A stretch of 36,664 nt of DNA from Oscillospiraceae bacterium (GCA_902792985.1 CADBBT010000034.1:1-36664); one strand, 5' to 3'; positions 15,420 through 25,089 are shown, counted from the first letter of the stretch. Made by a program: numbers and translations. The notes: generated by a model not told the origin, from the sequence alone.

Positions 15420-15448
15420 TTGCATCCGGTGCAAAAATATTGTATGAT
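15420..15448 (+). promoter_or_regulatory. Sigma-A-type promoter of yfhO
   Basis: TTGCAT (15420-15425), a 17-base spacer and TATGAT (15443-15448) lie just before yfhO, with an A/T-rich UP-like tract at about 15401-15418. The -35 box is embedded in a small inverted repeat, TTGCA / TGCAA (15420-15434), which could be an operator. The leader would be about 25 bases and contains the AAGGAAG ribosome-binding site. Confidence 0.65.
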
Positions 15449-15479
15449 AAAGTGATCAAGTTTCGGAAGGAAGATTTCG

Positions 15480-18296
15480 ATGAAAAAACAAAAAGGGCGC
15501 CTGTTTTACGATAACCGCTTTGTGTTTGCCGCGTGCGGCATCGCCGCCGGGATCATGCTGATCGTTTACGCGTGCACAAGCGTGTTCCCCTTCGGCGACA
15601 ACACCGTGCTGCGCATGGACCTCTATCACCAGTACGGTCCCCTGTTCGCCGAGCTGTATGACCGCATCTTTGCCGGCAAGGGGCTCGCCTATTCCTGGAC
15701 AAGCGGGCTCGGAAGCTGCTTCCTCGGCAACTATTTCAACTACCTTTCCAGCCCCATCGGCGCGATCGTCGTCTTTTTCGGCCACAAGCACGTCCCCGAA
15801 GCCATCGGCGCCATGGTGCTCATCAAGGCTGCCCTGTGCGCCGGCACCTTCACCTATTACCTCAAGCGCTCGCTGCGCAGCCACAGCATCCTTTCCGCGT
15901 CGTTCGGCGTGCTTTATGCCTTTTGCGCGTATATGCTCGCCTATTACTGGAACGTCATGTGGCTGGACGCCATGGTGCTGCTGCCGCTGCTGCTGCTCGG
16001 CATCGAGCGCATCATCCGCTTCGGCAAACCGGGGCTCTATTTCGTTTCGCTTGCGCTGAGCATGTTTTCGAACTACTACATGACCTATATGCTTTGCCTG
16101 TTCGCCGTGCTCTATTTCCTTTATGATTATTTTGCCCATTTCCGCTTTGCGTCAAAGCTTCCCGGCGCTGTGGCGCTCGGAAAAAGAACACTGGGTGCGT
16201 CGCGCTTCTGGCGTTCGGGGTGGATGTTTGCGCTCACCTCGCTTGCCGCGGGCTGCCTGATGGCGGCGGCGCTCATCCCGACCTATCTTGTTTTGCAAAA
16301 CTGCTCCGCGACCGGCAGCACCTTCCCCACGGAATTCAAAACCTATTTTACGTTCTTCGATTTCTTTGCGAACCACTACAGCGGTCTGACGACCACCATC
16401 CGCTCGAGCGGCGAAGATGTGCTGCCCAACGTCTATTGCGGCGCGCTGACGATTTTGCTTGCACCCCTATATTTCTTTGCAAAATCCATCTCCAAAAAGG
16501 AAAAGGTCGCAACGCTGCTGCTGCTCGGCTTTTTCTTCCTTTCGTTTTCCATCAACGATCTCAACTTCATCTGGCACGGCTTCCATTTTCCGAACGATCT
16601 GCCCTACCGCTTCTCGTTCATGTATTCCTTCCTTTTGCTCGTCATGGCGTATAAAACGCTGCTGCGGCTGGGTGAGTTTTCTTCGCGCCAGATCGCCGTG
16701 GCCGGCGTGGCGCTGATCGCCTTTCTCATCATCGTGCAGGACATTAATTCCAAGAACGTCACGGATCTGACCGTATACGCCTCGATCGTCTATCTTGTGC
16801 TGTATGTGCTGCTGCTGACGATGTTCAAAAGCCACCGCGCCTTTTCCGCGTCGATCGCCGTTTTGGTGTGCGTGTTCATCTGCAGCGAGGCCATTGTCTG
16901 CGACACGCAAAGCTTTCCGAACTCTGTCACGCGTTCATCGTATGAGGACGATTACGACGAGTTCCGCACGCTCAAGGAAAAGCTGGACACCATTGAGGGG
17001 AACGACGATTACCGGATGGAGCTGACGTATCTGCGCACGCGCATGGACAACTGCTGGTTCGGCTATAACGGCGTTTCCACGTTTTCGTCCATGACGTATG
17101 AAAAACTGGCAAAGCTGGAATCACAGCTCGGCATGATGAGCAACCGCATCAACTCCTACACCTATAACCCGCAGACGCCGGTCTATAACATGATCCACGC
17201 GCTGAAATATGTGGTCAACAACACCACGCCGAATGTCATTTCCGACGCGCATTACAAGCAGGTCGCAAACGAGGGCAAATACACCGCCTACGCGGTCAAG
17301 GAAACGCTGCCGCTGGGCTTTTTGACCCACAGCGCGCTGGAATACTGGGACACCACGAGCACGAATCCCTTTGACGTGCAGCAGGATTTCTTTACCCTGT
17401 CCACCAACGTCAACGACGAGCTGTTTTCGCCCTTGAGCGTGGCCTATGTCAACTATGACAACACCGACCCGTTCACCGAGGATCTTTCCGGCACATCGTT
17501 CTATTTCCAGAAGAGCGACCGCAAGGCGGATTCCGAGGCCAGCGCAACGTTCACCCTGCTTGCGCCGAAGGATCAGAACGTGTATATCTTTTATCAGGTC
17601 GACGGCGCGTCCGCCAAGGATATCACGATCAACTCCGAAGAGGGCGCCTATTCCCGCAACGCGTCGCAAAACAGCATCCTTGATCTCGGCGCGTTTGACG
17701 AGGGCGAAAGCATCAATGTCACCATCCCCTTTGAGCGGGAAAACGGCTATGTGCATTTTTACGCCTATACGCTCAACGAAAGCGTTTTCCAAAAGGGCTA
17801 TGCGGTGCTGAACGACCGCACGCTGCAGATCAGCGAACAGACGGACACGACCGTGGAAGGCACGTTTTCCGCAAGGGAGCGCTCCATTCTGTTCACGTCC
17901 ATCCCCTATGACGACGGTTGGAGCGTTGAGATCGACGGCGAACCTGCCGCGCCGAGCGACATCGTTAAAATCGGCGACGCACTGCTGGGCGTGCGTGTGG
18001 AAAAAGGGAACCACAGCATCCGCCTGCATTATACGATCCCCGGCATGAAAATGGGGTTGGTGATCTCGTTTTCGACCGCTGTGCTGCTCGCGCTGTATCT
18101 GCTGCTTTTCCGCCGCAGACGCCCGACGCTGTTCAACGCCGAGCGTGTGCGCTGGTCCGAACGGCTTTTCCTGCCCGAAAAGAAGCCCTCCTTTGCTGTT
18201 GCGCCTGCAAACGAACCCGCACCGCAGCTTCCCAAGCGCGAGGTGTTCCGCAATGCAAAAACGCTCAAGCGCGAAGTCTGTGGGCTCGGACTGTAA
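15480..18296 (+). CDS. yfhO: YfhO family multi-spanning membrane protein
   Basis: This 938-residue protein is the only plus-strand gene. It begins with a membrane segment at about 11-33, then an exterior loop with the family signature around DLYHQYGPLFAELYD and YSWTSGLGS, and about a dozen membrane spans in the first half. A large extracytoplasmic domain follows, then a final span at 859-877 and a 57-residue basic and proline-containing cytoplasmic tail after RRRR. In Bacillus and Listeria, YfhO-type proteins act in glycosylation of (lipo)teichoic acid, using lipid-linked sugars made by a CsbB-type enzyme. No such partner is adjacent here, so the substrate is open. The start is fixed by AAGGAAG about 7 bases upstream. 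The gene has its own promoter and ends at a terminator shared with the convergent xylB operon. Confidence 0.88.
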   Translation: MKKQKGRLFYDNRFVFAACGIAAGIMLIVYACTSVFPFGDNTVLRMDLYHQYGPLFAELYDRIFAGKGLAYSWTSGLGSCFLGNYFNYLSSPIGAIVVFFGHKHVPEAIGAMVLIKAALCAGTFTYYLKRSLRSHSILSASFGVLYAFCAYMLAYYWNVMWLDAMVLLPLLLLGIERIIRFGKPGLYFVSLALSMFSNYYMTYMLCLFAVLYFLYDYFAHFRFASKLPGAVALGKRTLGASRFWRSGWMFALTSLAAGCLMAAALIPTYLVLQNCSATGSTFPTEFKTYFTFFDFFANHYSGLTTTIRSSGEDVLPNVYCGALTILLAPLYFFAKSISKKEKVATLLLLGFFFLSFSINDLNFIWHGFHFPNDLPYRFSFMYSFLLLVMAYKTLLRLGEFSSRQIAVAGVALIAFLIIVQDINSKNVTDLTVYASIVYLVLYVLLLTMFKSHRAFSASIAVLVCVFICSEAIVCDTQSFPNSVTRSSYEDDYDEFRTLKEKLDTIEGNDDYRMELTYLRTRMDNCWFGYNGVSTFSSMTYEKLAKLESQLGMMSNRINSYTYNPQTPVYNMIHALKYVVNNTTPNVISDAHYKQVANEGKYTAYAVKETLPLGFLTHSALEYWDTTSTNPFDVQQDFFTLSTNVNDELFSPLSVAYVNYDNTDPFTEDLSGTSFYFQKSDRKADSEASATFTLLAPKDQNVYIFYQVDGASAKDITINSEEGAYSRNASQNSILDLGAFDEGESINVTIPFERENGYVHFYAYTLNESVFQKGYAVLNDRTLQISEQTDTTVEGTFSARERSILFTSIPYDDGWSVEIDGEPAAPSDIVKIGDALLGVRVEKGNHSIRLHYTIPGMKMGLVISFSTAVLLALYLLLFRRRRPTLFNAERVRWSERLFLPEKKPSFAVAPANEPAPQLPKREVFRNAKTLKREVCGLGL

Positions 18297-18376
18297 CATT
18301 TTCGCAGCAAGAAACGATGACAAACGAAAGCCGGGAAACACCGGAGAACGAAAGCTGATTTAGCTTTACAAAACCA

Positions 18377-18416
18377 AGAGAAGCGCTCCCCGTTCAAGGG
18401 AAACGCTTCTCTTTTT
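18377..18416. terminator. Bidirectional intrinsic terminator between yfhO and xylB
   Basis: AGAGAAGCG (18377-18385) pairs with CGCTTCTCT (18404-18412), with further partial pairing inside. T residues follow on the plus strand (18412-18416) and a T-rich run, TTGGTTTTG, on the minus strand. It can end both the yfhO transcript and the long sugar operon arriving from the other side. Confidence 0.85.
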
Positions 18417-18447
18417 GCTTTTTCGGTTGTTTTTGACGTTTCTGCCG

Positions 18448-19836
18448 TCACTCGGCGCGGTAAAAATCGCGCAGCAGCGGATAGAGCTGTTTGAATTTTT
18501 GATATTTCTTTTCATAACGCGCAACGGATTCGGCGTTTGGCGTGATGACCCTCTGCACCTGGGGCGCGACGCTGATCCCGGCCGCAAGCAGAGCGCCGCC
18601 CAGCGCCGGACCTTCGTTTTCGATCACACGCAGTTCAATGCCCAGCACGTCGGAGAGCACCTGCATCCACGCCTTGCTTTTGGTGCCGCCGCCGCAGACC
18701 GTTGCGGTTTTGATCTGCTGCGGGCACAGGGCGATGCAGTCTTTGATCGCAAAGGATACACCCTCATAGACCGCAAGGACAAGATCCTCGCGCGAGGTGG
18801 TATGATCAAGCCCCAAAAACGCGCCGCGCACGTCGCCGTCGTTGTGCGGACAGCGCTCGCCGGAAAGATAGGGCAAAAAGAACAGCGTGTCGTTCGGCGC
18901 GGCCGGTTCGATTTTATAATCGCTTTGCAGAATGCGCTCGTTGAGCCACATATTGCAGCTTGCGGCGGAAAGGATGCAGCCCATCAGATGCCACTTGCCG
19001 TTCGCGTGACAGAACGAATGCAGCGCCGGATTTTCGGTCTCAACATAAGAATCGGTCGGCAAAAACACCGTGCCGCTCGTGCCCAGCGAAATGTTGCACT
19101 GCCCCGCGCGCACCGTGTCGGTGCCGATCGCCGCGGCGGCGTTATCGCCCGCACCGGCAACCACGTCGGCGTGCATACCGAACAGCGCGGTCTTTCCGAT
19201 CACATCTGCGCTTTCATAAACACGCGGCAGCTGCGCTTCGCTGATGCCGAGCAGATCGAGCATCTCCTTTGACCAGCAGCGGTGCGCAACATCGAAATAC
19301 AGCGTGCCCGACGCGTCGGAAACGTCCGTTGCAAACACACCGGTCAGCTTGTAGTTGATATAATCCTTCGGCAAACAGATCTTCGCGCAGGCAGCAAAGA
19401 TCTCCGGTTCGTGCGCCTTCACCCAAAGCAGCTTCGGTGCGGTGAAGCCCGCAAAGGCAATGTTGCCCGTGCGCGATTGCAGGGTACCTTTACCGATCTC
19501 TTCGTTGAGATAGTCCGTCTCTTTGCCCGTGCGCGTATCGTTCCAAAGGATCGCCGGACGCAGCACACGGTCGTTTGCATCGAGCATGACAAGCCCGTGC
19601 ATCTGACCGCCGACACCGATGCCGGCAACATCGGCTTTGTCAATATTCGCCGTCAGCTCTGTCAGCCCGGCGCACACCGCGTTCCACCAGTCTTCGGGGT
19701 TTTGCTCGCTCCAATGCGGCTGCGGCTGTAAAAGCGGATAGCTTTTGGAAACCGTTTGCAGAATTTCACCTTTTTCATCGGTCAAAATCAGCTTTACCGC
19801 CGAGGTGCCAAGGTCAATGCCGATATAATATTTCAT
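18448..19836 (-). CDS. xylB: Xylulokinase (FGGY family)
   Basis: This is a cytosolic sugar kinase of 462 residues. It has the N-terminal phosphate loop GIDLGTSAVK (6-15), the xylulokinase-type GGQMHG at 76-81, ILWNDTRT just after 96, the catalytic aspartate in AGAGDNAAAAIG (D231, in register with E. coli XylB D233) and GGGTKSK in the C-terminal domain. The GQMHG motif favours D-xylulose as substrate over rhamnulose, gluconate or glycerol. It is the last gene of the long operon, starting 15 bases after a phosphoesterase gene. No xylose isomerase is present in the window, so the xylulose source is unknown. A related ketose substrate is possible. Confidence 0.9.
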   Translation of the reverse strand: MKYYIGIDLGTSAVKLILTDEKGEILQTVSKSYPLLQPQPHWSEQNPEDWWNAVCAGLTELTANIDKADVAGIGVGGQMHGLVMLDANDRVLRPAILWNDTRTGKETDYLNEEIGKGTLQSRTGNIAFAGFTAPKLLWVKAHEPEIFAACAKICLPKDYINYKLTGVFATDVSDASGTLYFDVAHRCWSKEMLDLLGISEAQLPRVYESADVIGKTALFGMHADVVAGAGDNAAAAIGTDTVRAGQCNISLGTSGTVFLPTDSYVETENPALHSFCHANGKWHLMGCILSAASCNMWLNERILQSDYKIEPAAPNDTLFFLPYLSGERCPHNDGDVRGAFLGLDHTTSREDLVLAVYEGVSFAIKDCIALCPQQIKTATVCGGGTKSKAWMQVLSDVLGIELRVIENEGPALGGALLAAGISVAPQVQRVITPNAESVARYEKKYQKFKQLYPLLRDFYRAE

Positions 19837-19851
19837 GGTTGTCTCCCCTTT

Positions 19852-20685
19852 TTAAAGAATCGTGAGTTCCCGCGCAATGCCCTCATAGCCGCCGCCGGTG
19901 ACGAACTGCGTCATGCCCGGCGCGAGCGCGCTTTCAAAGCTGAAATGCACATGTCCCGCAAGCACCGCTTTGATCAACGGCTGGGACTTGATGAAATCTA
20001 CCGTCTCCAACGTGACGCCGCGCGGACGGATCTCGATCGCGCGCCATTCGTCGTCCGGCAAATAATCCTCGTCGCAGCCCGCAAGATAACAGCTGCTTCC
20101 TTTTCCGGAACGTTCGATATGCCGCTCGTAAAGCGATTGTTCAAACAGCGGAACGTGCAGACACAGCATGATCGGCAGCCCTTTTGCGATCTCTTTTTTT
20201 AACCGCGTGAGCTGCCAGGGCTCGAACTGGTGGTAGCTGTTGTCGATGGACACAAAATTGACGCCGCCGAGCACGCGGGAATTGAAAAACAGCGGTGCGC
20301 CCAGCCCGGGCTGCATCTCACGAAAGCTGTTCATCTTATAGGCGAGGTCCTCATACGCTTCGCCGACATACTGTGAAAACTCGTGGTTCCCCGCCGCAAA
20401 AAACACCTTTTCTTCCGAAAGCACCTTGCGGGCAAAATCAAAATTCGCCTGTGAGGTGAAGTCGATCAAATCGCCCGTGTGGACCAGCAGATCGCACTGC
20501 TCTTTGGCATAGGCGAGATGTTCGCCGAAAAAGCGTTCCCTTTCCCGCGACGAAAACCGCTTTGCAAGCGCGTGCTTGCGCTCGTTGTCGCGCTCGTCGG
20601 CAAACGCGAGATGGGAATCGGTCACATGCAGGATTTTCAGCGGTTTTTCCAGTCCGATCTCAAGGGCAGATTGGATGAGTTCCAT
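19852..20685 (-). CDS. Cytosolic calcineurin-like metallophosphoesterase
   Basis: This 277-residue protein lacks a signal peptide. It has the full metal-binding set of calcineurin-like phosphoesterases: DSH at 23-25, GD at 71-72, GNHE at 99-102, H177 and GHVH at 244-247. Substrates in the family range from phosphodiesters and nucleotides to sugar phosphates, and cannot be fixed by sequence. It lies between a GH3 glycosidase and xylB, 11 and 15 bases from each, so it is probably part of the same operon. A role in removing phosphate from an imported sugar is inference from context. It is not close in sequence to the two secreted phosphoesterases of the cluster. Confidence 0.85.
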   Translation of the reverse strand: MELIQSALEIGLEKPLKILHVTDSHLAFADERDNERKHALAKRFSSRERERFFGEHLAYAKEQCDLLVHTGDLIDFTSQANFDFARKVLSEEKVFFAAGNHEFSQYVGEAYEDLAYKMNSFREMQPGLGAPLFFNSRVLGGVNFVSIDNSYHQFEPWQLTRLKKEIAKGLPIMLCLHVPLFEQSLYERHIERSGKGSSCYLAGCDEDYLPDDEWRAIEIRPRGVTLETVDFIKSQPLIKAVLAGHVHFSFESALAPGMTQFVTGGGYEGIARELTIL

Positions 20686-20696
20686 CGTTGTTCCTC

Positions 20697-22880
20697 CTAT
20701 GCTTCAAACCTTCCGGCTGCTGTTTTAAGATTCAGCGTTTCATAAATATCTTCGCACGAGGTGCCGAGCAGCAATGCGTGGTTGCCGTCATGCAGATCGA
20801 ATTGCATCTTTTCATCATAATAGCAGAAGTCGTCGCGCGTCAGATGCAGCGTAACACGCTGACGCTCCCCGGCGCGCAAGAACACACGCCGATAGGCTTT
20901 GAGTTCTTTGACCGGGCGCACGACCGCGCAGTCATAGGACGAAAGATAAAGCTGCGCCACCTCGGCGCCGTCGCATTTTCCGGTGTTTTCAACGGTGAAC
21001 GCAACGTCCGCGCCGTTTTCGGAAAGGCTGAGCGAAGCGTCCGAGAGGGTAAACGTCGTATAGCTCAAACCGAAGCCGAACGGGAACAGCGGCTTTCCGT
21101 CGTCGTCGCAATAGGCATAGCCGCGCCCGGAGGGCTTATGGGCATAAAACAGCGGGAGCTGGCCGACGGATTTCGGCACCGTGATCGGCAGCTTGCCGCT
21201 CGGGTTCGTTTTGCCGAACAAAATCTCCGCCAGTGCGCGTGCCCCCTGTTCGCCGGGATACCACGCTTCCACAACGGCTTTTGGCTGCGCGATCCAGCCG
21301 GTCATATCGATCGGCGCGCCGTTCATCAGAATCACCGCCGTGTTGGCGTTCGCTTTGCAAAGGCGATTGATCGCCTGCTCCTGATCCTCGCGCACGCTCT
21401 GCGCGGCCTTGTCGACGATCAGCCCGCCGTCATCCTCTGACCGATGCACGGAAAAAGAGGGCAGACGCAGGTCGCTGCGGTCGCTCCCCTCGCCTTCGAG
21501 GATGGTCGTGAAATACAAGCAGACGTCGCAGCGCGGCGCTTGCGTTTCGATCTCTTTGCTTTCAAAAAAGACGACCTCGGCGTTTTCGCCGCAATATTCC
21601 TTCAGCGCTTCCAGCGGTGTCGGCGCGTCGTCGCCCTGCCACGGGGCCTGATAGGGTCCGGAATAGTTTGTGCCGATCGGGATCAGCTTTGCGCTTTCGC
21701 CGAACAGGCCGATGCGTTTGATCTTTTGTTCCTCCAGCGGCAGCAGACCGTTGTTTTTCAGCAAAACGATCGCCTCCCTTGCCGCTTCGAGGGCAAGGGC
21801 TTTGTGGTCTTCGTTTCGCACGATGGCGTCGGCGTTTTCCGCGTCTGCATACGGCGCGTCGAACAGCCCCAGGCGAAACTTTGCCGTGAGCACGCGCAAA
21901 ACGTTTTTGTCAAGATCGCTTTCCGTGAGATATCCCAGCTCGATCGCCTGCTTCACCGTTTCAAAGCGGTTGAACGGCAAGATCACATCCAGCCCGGCTT
22001 TCAGCGCCATTGCTGCGGCCTTTGCGTCGGAAGAGGCGGTTTTGTGCGCGGTGTGGATGCCCTCCACGCCGACGTAATCCGACACGACAAACCCGGAGAA
22101 ACCCCATTCGCCGCGCAGAATGTCGGTCAAAAGCCGCCGGTTCGCGCTGCAGGGTACGCCTTCCCAGGCGTTATACGCCGCCATCACCGATTGCGCACCT
22201 GCGTCAAAGCACGCTTTGAACGGCGGCAGAATCGTTTCGCGCATGGTGCGTTCGCTCGTTTCGGAATAGTTGGAATCCCGGCCGCCGTAGCTGTAGTTAT
22301 CGGCAAAATGCTTGGGCGTTGCGATCACGCCGTTTTTTTCAAACCCGCGCACCATCGCGCTGCCGCAGTCGCTTGTCACCTTCACATCTTCGCCGAAGGT
22401 TTCCACAGTGCGGCCCCAGCGGCAATCACGCACAAGGTTGACCACCGGCGCGAACACCTGCCGCACGCCGACGCACGCGACTTCTTTGCCGATGGCGGTT
22501 GCGACCCGTTCCACCAGCGCGGGGTCGAACATCGACGCGAGGGAGATGGGCTGGGGAAAATTCGTCCCCATCCCCCACTGTGCGGAATGCAGCGCTTCCC
22601 CGTTTTCAAGCGGCGGAATGCCGTGCGGCTGCGCGTCGATACTTGTTTTCACGTCGCGGTTGATCTTTTCGGCAACCTCTTTCGGCGTGGCCGGTGACTG
22701 CCGCTGATAATGCATGAAATGCCCGGGGTTGCGATAGGAACCGCACAGCGGATCGCGGCGAGTTTCATAATCGTTTTCCACATCAAAGAGCATGTCCGCC
22801 GTCACCTGACGGATCTTTTCCGAAAGGTCCATACGCTGCAGAAGCTCTGCAGCGCGTTGTTCAGGTGTATAGTTCATCAT
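20697..22880 (-). CDS. Glycoside hydrolase family 3 protein (beta-glucosidase-like)
   Basis: This 727-residue GH3 enzyme shows the N-terminal TIM-barrel domain with KHF at 190-192 and the nucleophile aspartate D268 in GFVVSDYVG. A second alpha/beta domain follows, and a C-terminal fibronectin-III-like domain begins after PFGFGLSYTTF. There is no signal peptide, so it acts on imported saccharides. Two ATGs are adjacent; the second (22877) has better spacing to the AGGA upstream. It follows the GH78 gene by one base, so their products may act on the same glycan after each other. The likely cut is a terminal beta-linked glucose or similar residue. Specificity is not resolved. Confidence 0.9.
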   Translation of the reverse strand: MMNYTPEQRAAELLQRMDLSEKIRQVTADMLFDVENDYETRRDPLCGSYRNPGHFMHYQRQSPATPKEVAEKINRDVKTSIDAQPHGIPPLENGEALHSAQWGMGTNFPQPISLASMFDPALVERVATAIGKEVACVGVRQVFAPVVNLVRDCRWGRTVETFGEDVKVTSDCGSAMVRGFEKNGVIATPKHFADNYSYGGRDSNYSETSERTMRETILPPFKACFDAGAQSVMAAYNAWEGVPCSANRRLLTDILRGEWGFSGFVVSDYVGVEGIHTAHKTASSDAKAAAMALKAGLDVILPFNRFETVKQAIELGYLTESDLDKNVLRVLTAKFRLGLFDAPYADAENADAIVRNEDHKALALEAAREAIVLLKNNGLLPLEEQKIKRIGLFGESAKLIPIGTNYSGPYQAPWQGDDAPTPLEALKEYCGENAEVVFFESKEIETQAPRCDVCLYFTTILEGEGSDRSDLRLPSFSVHRSEDDGGLIVDKAAQSVREDQEQAINRLCKANANTAVILMNGAPIDMTGWIAQPKAVVEAWYPGEQGARALAEILFGKTNPSGKLPITVPKSVGQLPLFYAHKPSGRGYAYCDDDGKPLFPFGFGLSYTTFTLSDASLSLSENGADVAFTVENTGKCDGAEVAQLYLSSYDCAVVRPVKELKAYRRVFLRAGERQRVTLHLTRDDFCYYDEKMQFDLHDGNHALLLGTSCEDIYETLNLKTAAGRFEA

Positions 22881-22881
22881 C

Positions 22882-25089
22882 TTATCCTGCCGTCAATACG
22901 TTTTCGCCCGGATGCAGCGTATAGGTTTTGCCGAACAGCTCCGCCGTTGCGGTGCAGGATGCGGGCACGGTAAAGACAAAACGCCAGACGTCGCCGGTCT
23001 TTTCATAGAAGGACGCCACGGTGCCGTAATCGGTCTTCAGCGACGCACGCACCCAGGGGATACGGTCGTCCGGCGCGGGGGCAAAGCGGATCGCGGCATA
23101 ACCCGGCGCAGCTTCCACCGGCGCGATGCCGGCAAGGCGGCGGAACATCCATGAAAAGACGCTGCCGTAGGCATAATGGTTGAAGGAATTCATGGCCGCA
23201 GAAGCGAAATGGCCGTCGGGATACAGCCCGTTCCAGCGCTCCCAGATCGTGGTTGCGCCCATCGTCACGGCATAAAGCCACGAGGGATACTCCGTGCGCA
23301 GCAGCAGATCGAGCGCAAGCTTGTCTTCGCCGACCATGGTCAATGCGTCGAGCAGATGGGTCGAACCGATGAAGCCGGTGGTCAGACGACCCATACGGCG
23401 GACATTTTCGGCAAGCTGCTTTCCGGTCTCCTGCGGATCGTTCGTCAAGCCGAAGATCAGCGCGAGCACCATCGCCGTTTGCAAGTCCTGCTTCATACGG
23501 CCGTTTTCCATATATTCGCTTTGGAAGAAATCGCGCACCTTTTCCAGCACATATTCATACCACGCGCAGTCATAGCCGAGGATCTGGCTTGCTTTGATGA
23601 GCGTTTGCAGGCCGAAGCAGAGATACGCTGTGGCGATCAGTCCGCGGTCGGTTTCGCCAACGCCGTGTTCGCGGCTGAGATCTTCAAGGCTCAGCCAGTC
23701 GCCGTAGCCCTCGGTCGTCCACGGACGGGCAAATTCTTTGTCTGCCGGTGCGTCTTTATCGCGGCAGCGTGCGATCATGCCGTCCACATATTTTTTCATC
23801 GTCGGAAACTGGCGGCGCAGGCGGTCTTTGTCGCCATAGGCCACATACAACTCCCACGGCAAAACGGTCGCCACATCGTCCCAAGCGGGCGAACCGGCGT
23901 TGTTGCCGATGAAACGGTGCACGTTCGGCACCACATGCGGGATCATGCCGTCGTCGTGCTGGTCGGCGGCGATGTCGTTATACCATTTGTCGAAGAAGTC
24001 GCGCACGTCATAGTTGATCGCGGCGGTGCGCGAAAACATTTCCGCGTCGCCCGTCCAGCCCATGCGCTCGTCGCGCTGCGGGCAGTCGGTCGGCACATCG
24101 AGGAAGTTGCCCTTCTGGCCCCAAAGGACGTTGCTCGCAAACTGATTGAGCAGCTCGTTCGCGCAGGAAAACCAGCCCGTGCGCGTCATTTCGGAATGCA
24201 CGACGATGGCGGTGAAGTCCGCCGGATCCACCGTTTCAAGACCCGTCACCTGAATGTAGCGGAAGCCGTAAAACGTATACTGCGGCTTTGCGGTGAACGC
24301 CTTTCCGCCGGAGATCACGCGGAACTGCTGCTTTGCCGAGCGCAGGTTTTCGGTATAGACGTTGCCGTCGCGGTCGAGCATTTCAAAATGCTGCAAACAA
24401 ATTTCGGCTTTGCGCGGCGCTTTTGCGGAAAATTCCACATAGCCCGTGACCTCCTGACCGAAATCCACCACCAGCTCGCCCTTCGGCGTTTGGATGAGCT
24501 TTTGTCCGGCAATGCGCTCCTGCTCGCGGATGGGCGCACCCTCCACGGGGATGAGCATATCCTTCGGATAGACGATCACCTTTGCCGGGGAAAGCGCAGC
24601 TTTGCGCGCGCTGAGATCGAGCGTTTCGCCGTCGTAGATATCGTTGAAAACAACGTTGCTGCGCGCAGTCTGCCACTGCTCGTCGGAAACGATCAGTTCC
24701 GTGCAGCCGTCGGCATAGCAGATCTGCAGCGCGCAGATCAGCGCGACCTCGTCGGCCTTGAGCGTTTTTGTGATGACCTCCGGGATGTTATGGAAAAACC
24801 AGCCGCGGCCGACGCCGATCTTCAGCGTGTTCTCCCCTGCGTTCAGCAGGCGCGTCACATCATAGGTCAGATATTGCAGCCGCTTCTGATAGACCGTCCA
24901 GCCCGGCGCGAGGATATCTTCGCCGATGCGACGGTCGTTGAGATACGGGATGAAGGTGCCGTGCGCCGTTACAAACAGCTTGGCTTCGGTGATTTCGCCG
25001 CGCAGCGTGAACGAGCGCAGAAAATCGGTTGCGGCAAACTTGTTGCTGCGTTTTGCCTTGATCCAGTTTGCGGAAAAAATCGGGTTCAT
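22882..25089 (-). CDS. Alpha-L-rhamnosidase (GH78)
   Basis: This 735-residue enzyme releases terminal alpha-L-rhamnose. The N-terminal rhamnosidase domain (about 30-190) with GWTVYQKRLQYLTYDVT is followed by a beta-sandwich region (about 200-300). The (alpha/alpha)6 barrel then carries the signature VPTDCPQRDERMGWTGDAE at 332-350, with conserved acidic residues D340, E341 and D348, and later TTIWERWNG. It is short for GH78 (many exceed 850), lacking an extra N-terminal fibronectin-like domain, and has no signal peptide, so action in the cytosol is expected. AAAGGAG precedes the start. It follows rhaD by 18 bases, linking release of rhamnose directly to its breakdown. Confidence 0.94.
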   Translation of the reverse strand: MNPIFSANWIKAKRSNKFAATDFLRSFTLRGEITEAKLFVTAHGTFIPYLNDRRIGEDILAPGWTVYQKRLQYLTYDVTRLLNAGENTLKIGVGRGWFFHNIPEVITKTLKADEVALICALQICYADGCTELIVSDEQWQTARSNVVFNDIYDGETLDLSARKAALSPAKVIVYPKDMLIPVEGAPIREQERIAGQKLIQTPKGELVVDFGQEVTGYVEFSAKAPRKAEICLQHFEMLDRDGNVYTENLRSAKQQFRVISGGKAFTAKPQYTFYGFRYIQVTGLETVDPADFTAIVVHSEMTRTGWFSCANELLNQFASNVLWGQKGNFLDVPTDCPQRDERMGWTGDAEMFSRTAAINYDVRDFFDKWYNDIAADQHDDGMIPHVVPNVHRFIGNNAGSPAWDDVATVLPWELYVAYGDKDRLRRQFPTMKKYVDGMIARCRDKDAPADKEFARPWTTEGYGDWLSLEDLSREHGVGETDRGLIATAYLCFGLQTLIKASQILGYDCAWYEYVLEKVRDFFQSEYMENGRMKQDLQTAMVLALIFGLTNDPQETGKQLAENVRRMGRLTTGFIGSTHLLDALTMVGEDKLALDLLLRTEYPSWLYAVTMGATTIWERWNGLYPDGHFASAAMNSFNHYAYGSVFSWMFRRLAGIAPVEAAPGYAAIRFAPAPDDRIPWVRASLKTDYGTVASFYEKTGDVWRFVFTVPASCTATAELFGKTYTLHPGENVLTAG

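Noticed and set aside
15210-15420. T-box or other riboswitch upstream of yfhO
   Set aside because: The hairpin structure suggested it, but there is no T-box sequence or specifier-loop layout, and the best yfhO promoter lies downstream of the structure, so it would not be in the leader.
15198-15434. A 78-codon minus-strand frame in the gap before yfhO
   Set aside because: It runs through the 161-bp palindrome and the -35 box of a consensus promoter, and its two halves simply reflect the inverted arms; no ribosome-binding site is evident.
17121-18341. A 406-codon minus-strand frame inside yfhO
   Set aside because: It is the antisense of the yfhO extracytoplasmic domain; no motif, and the yfhO frame is clearly coding with promoter, ribosome-binding site and terminator.
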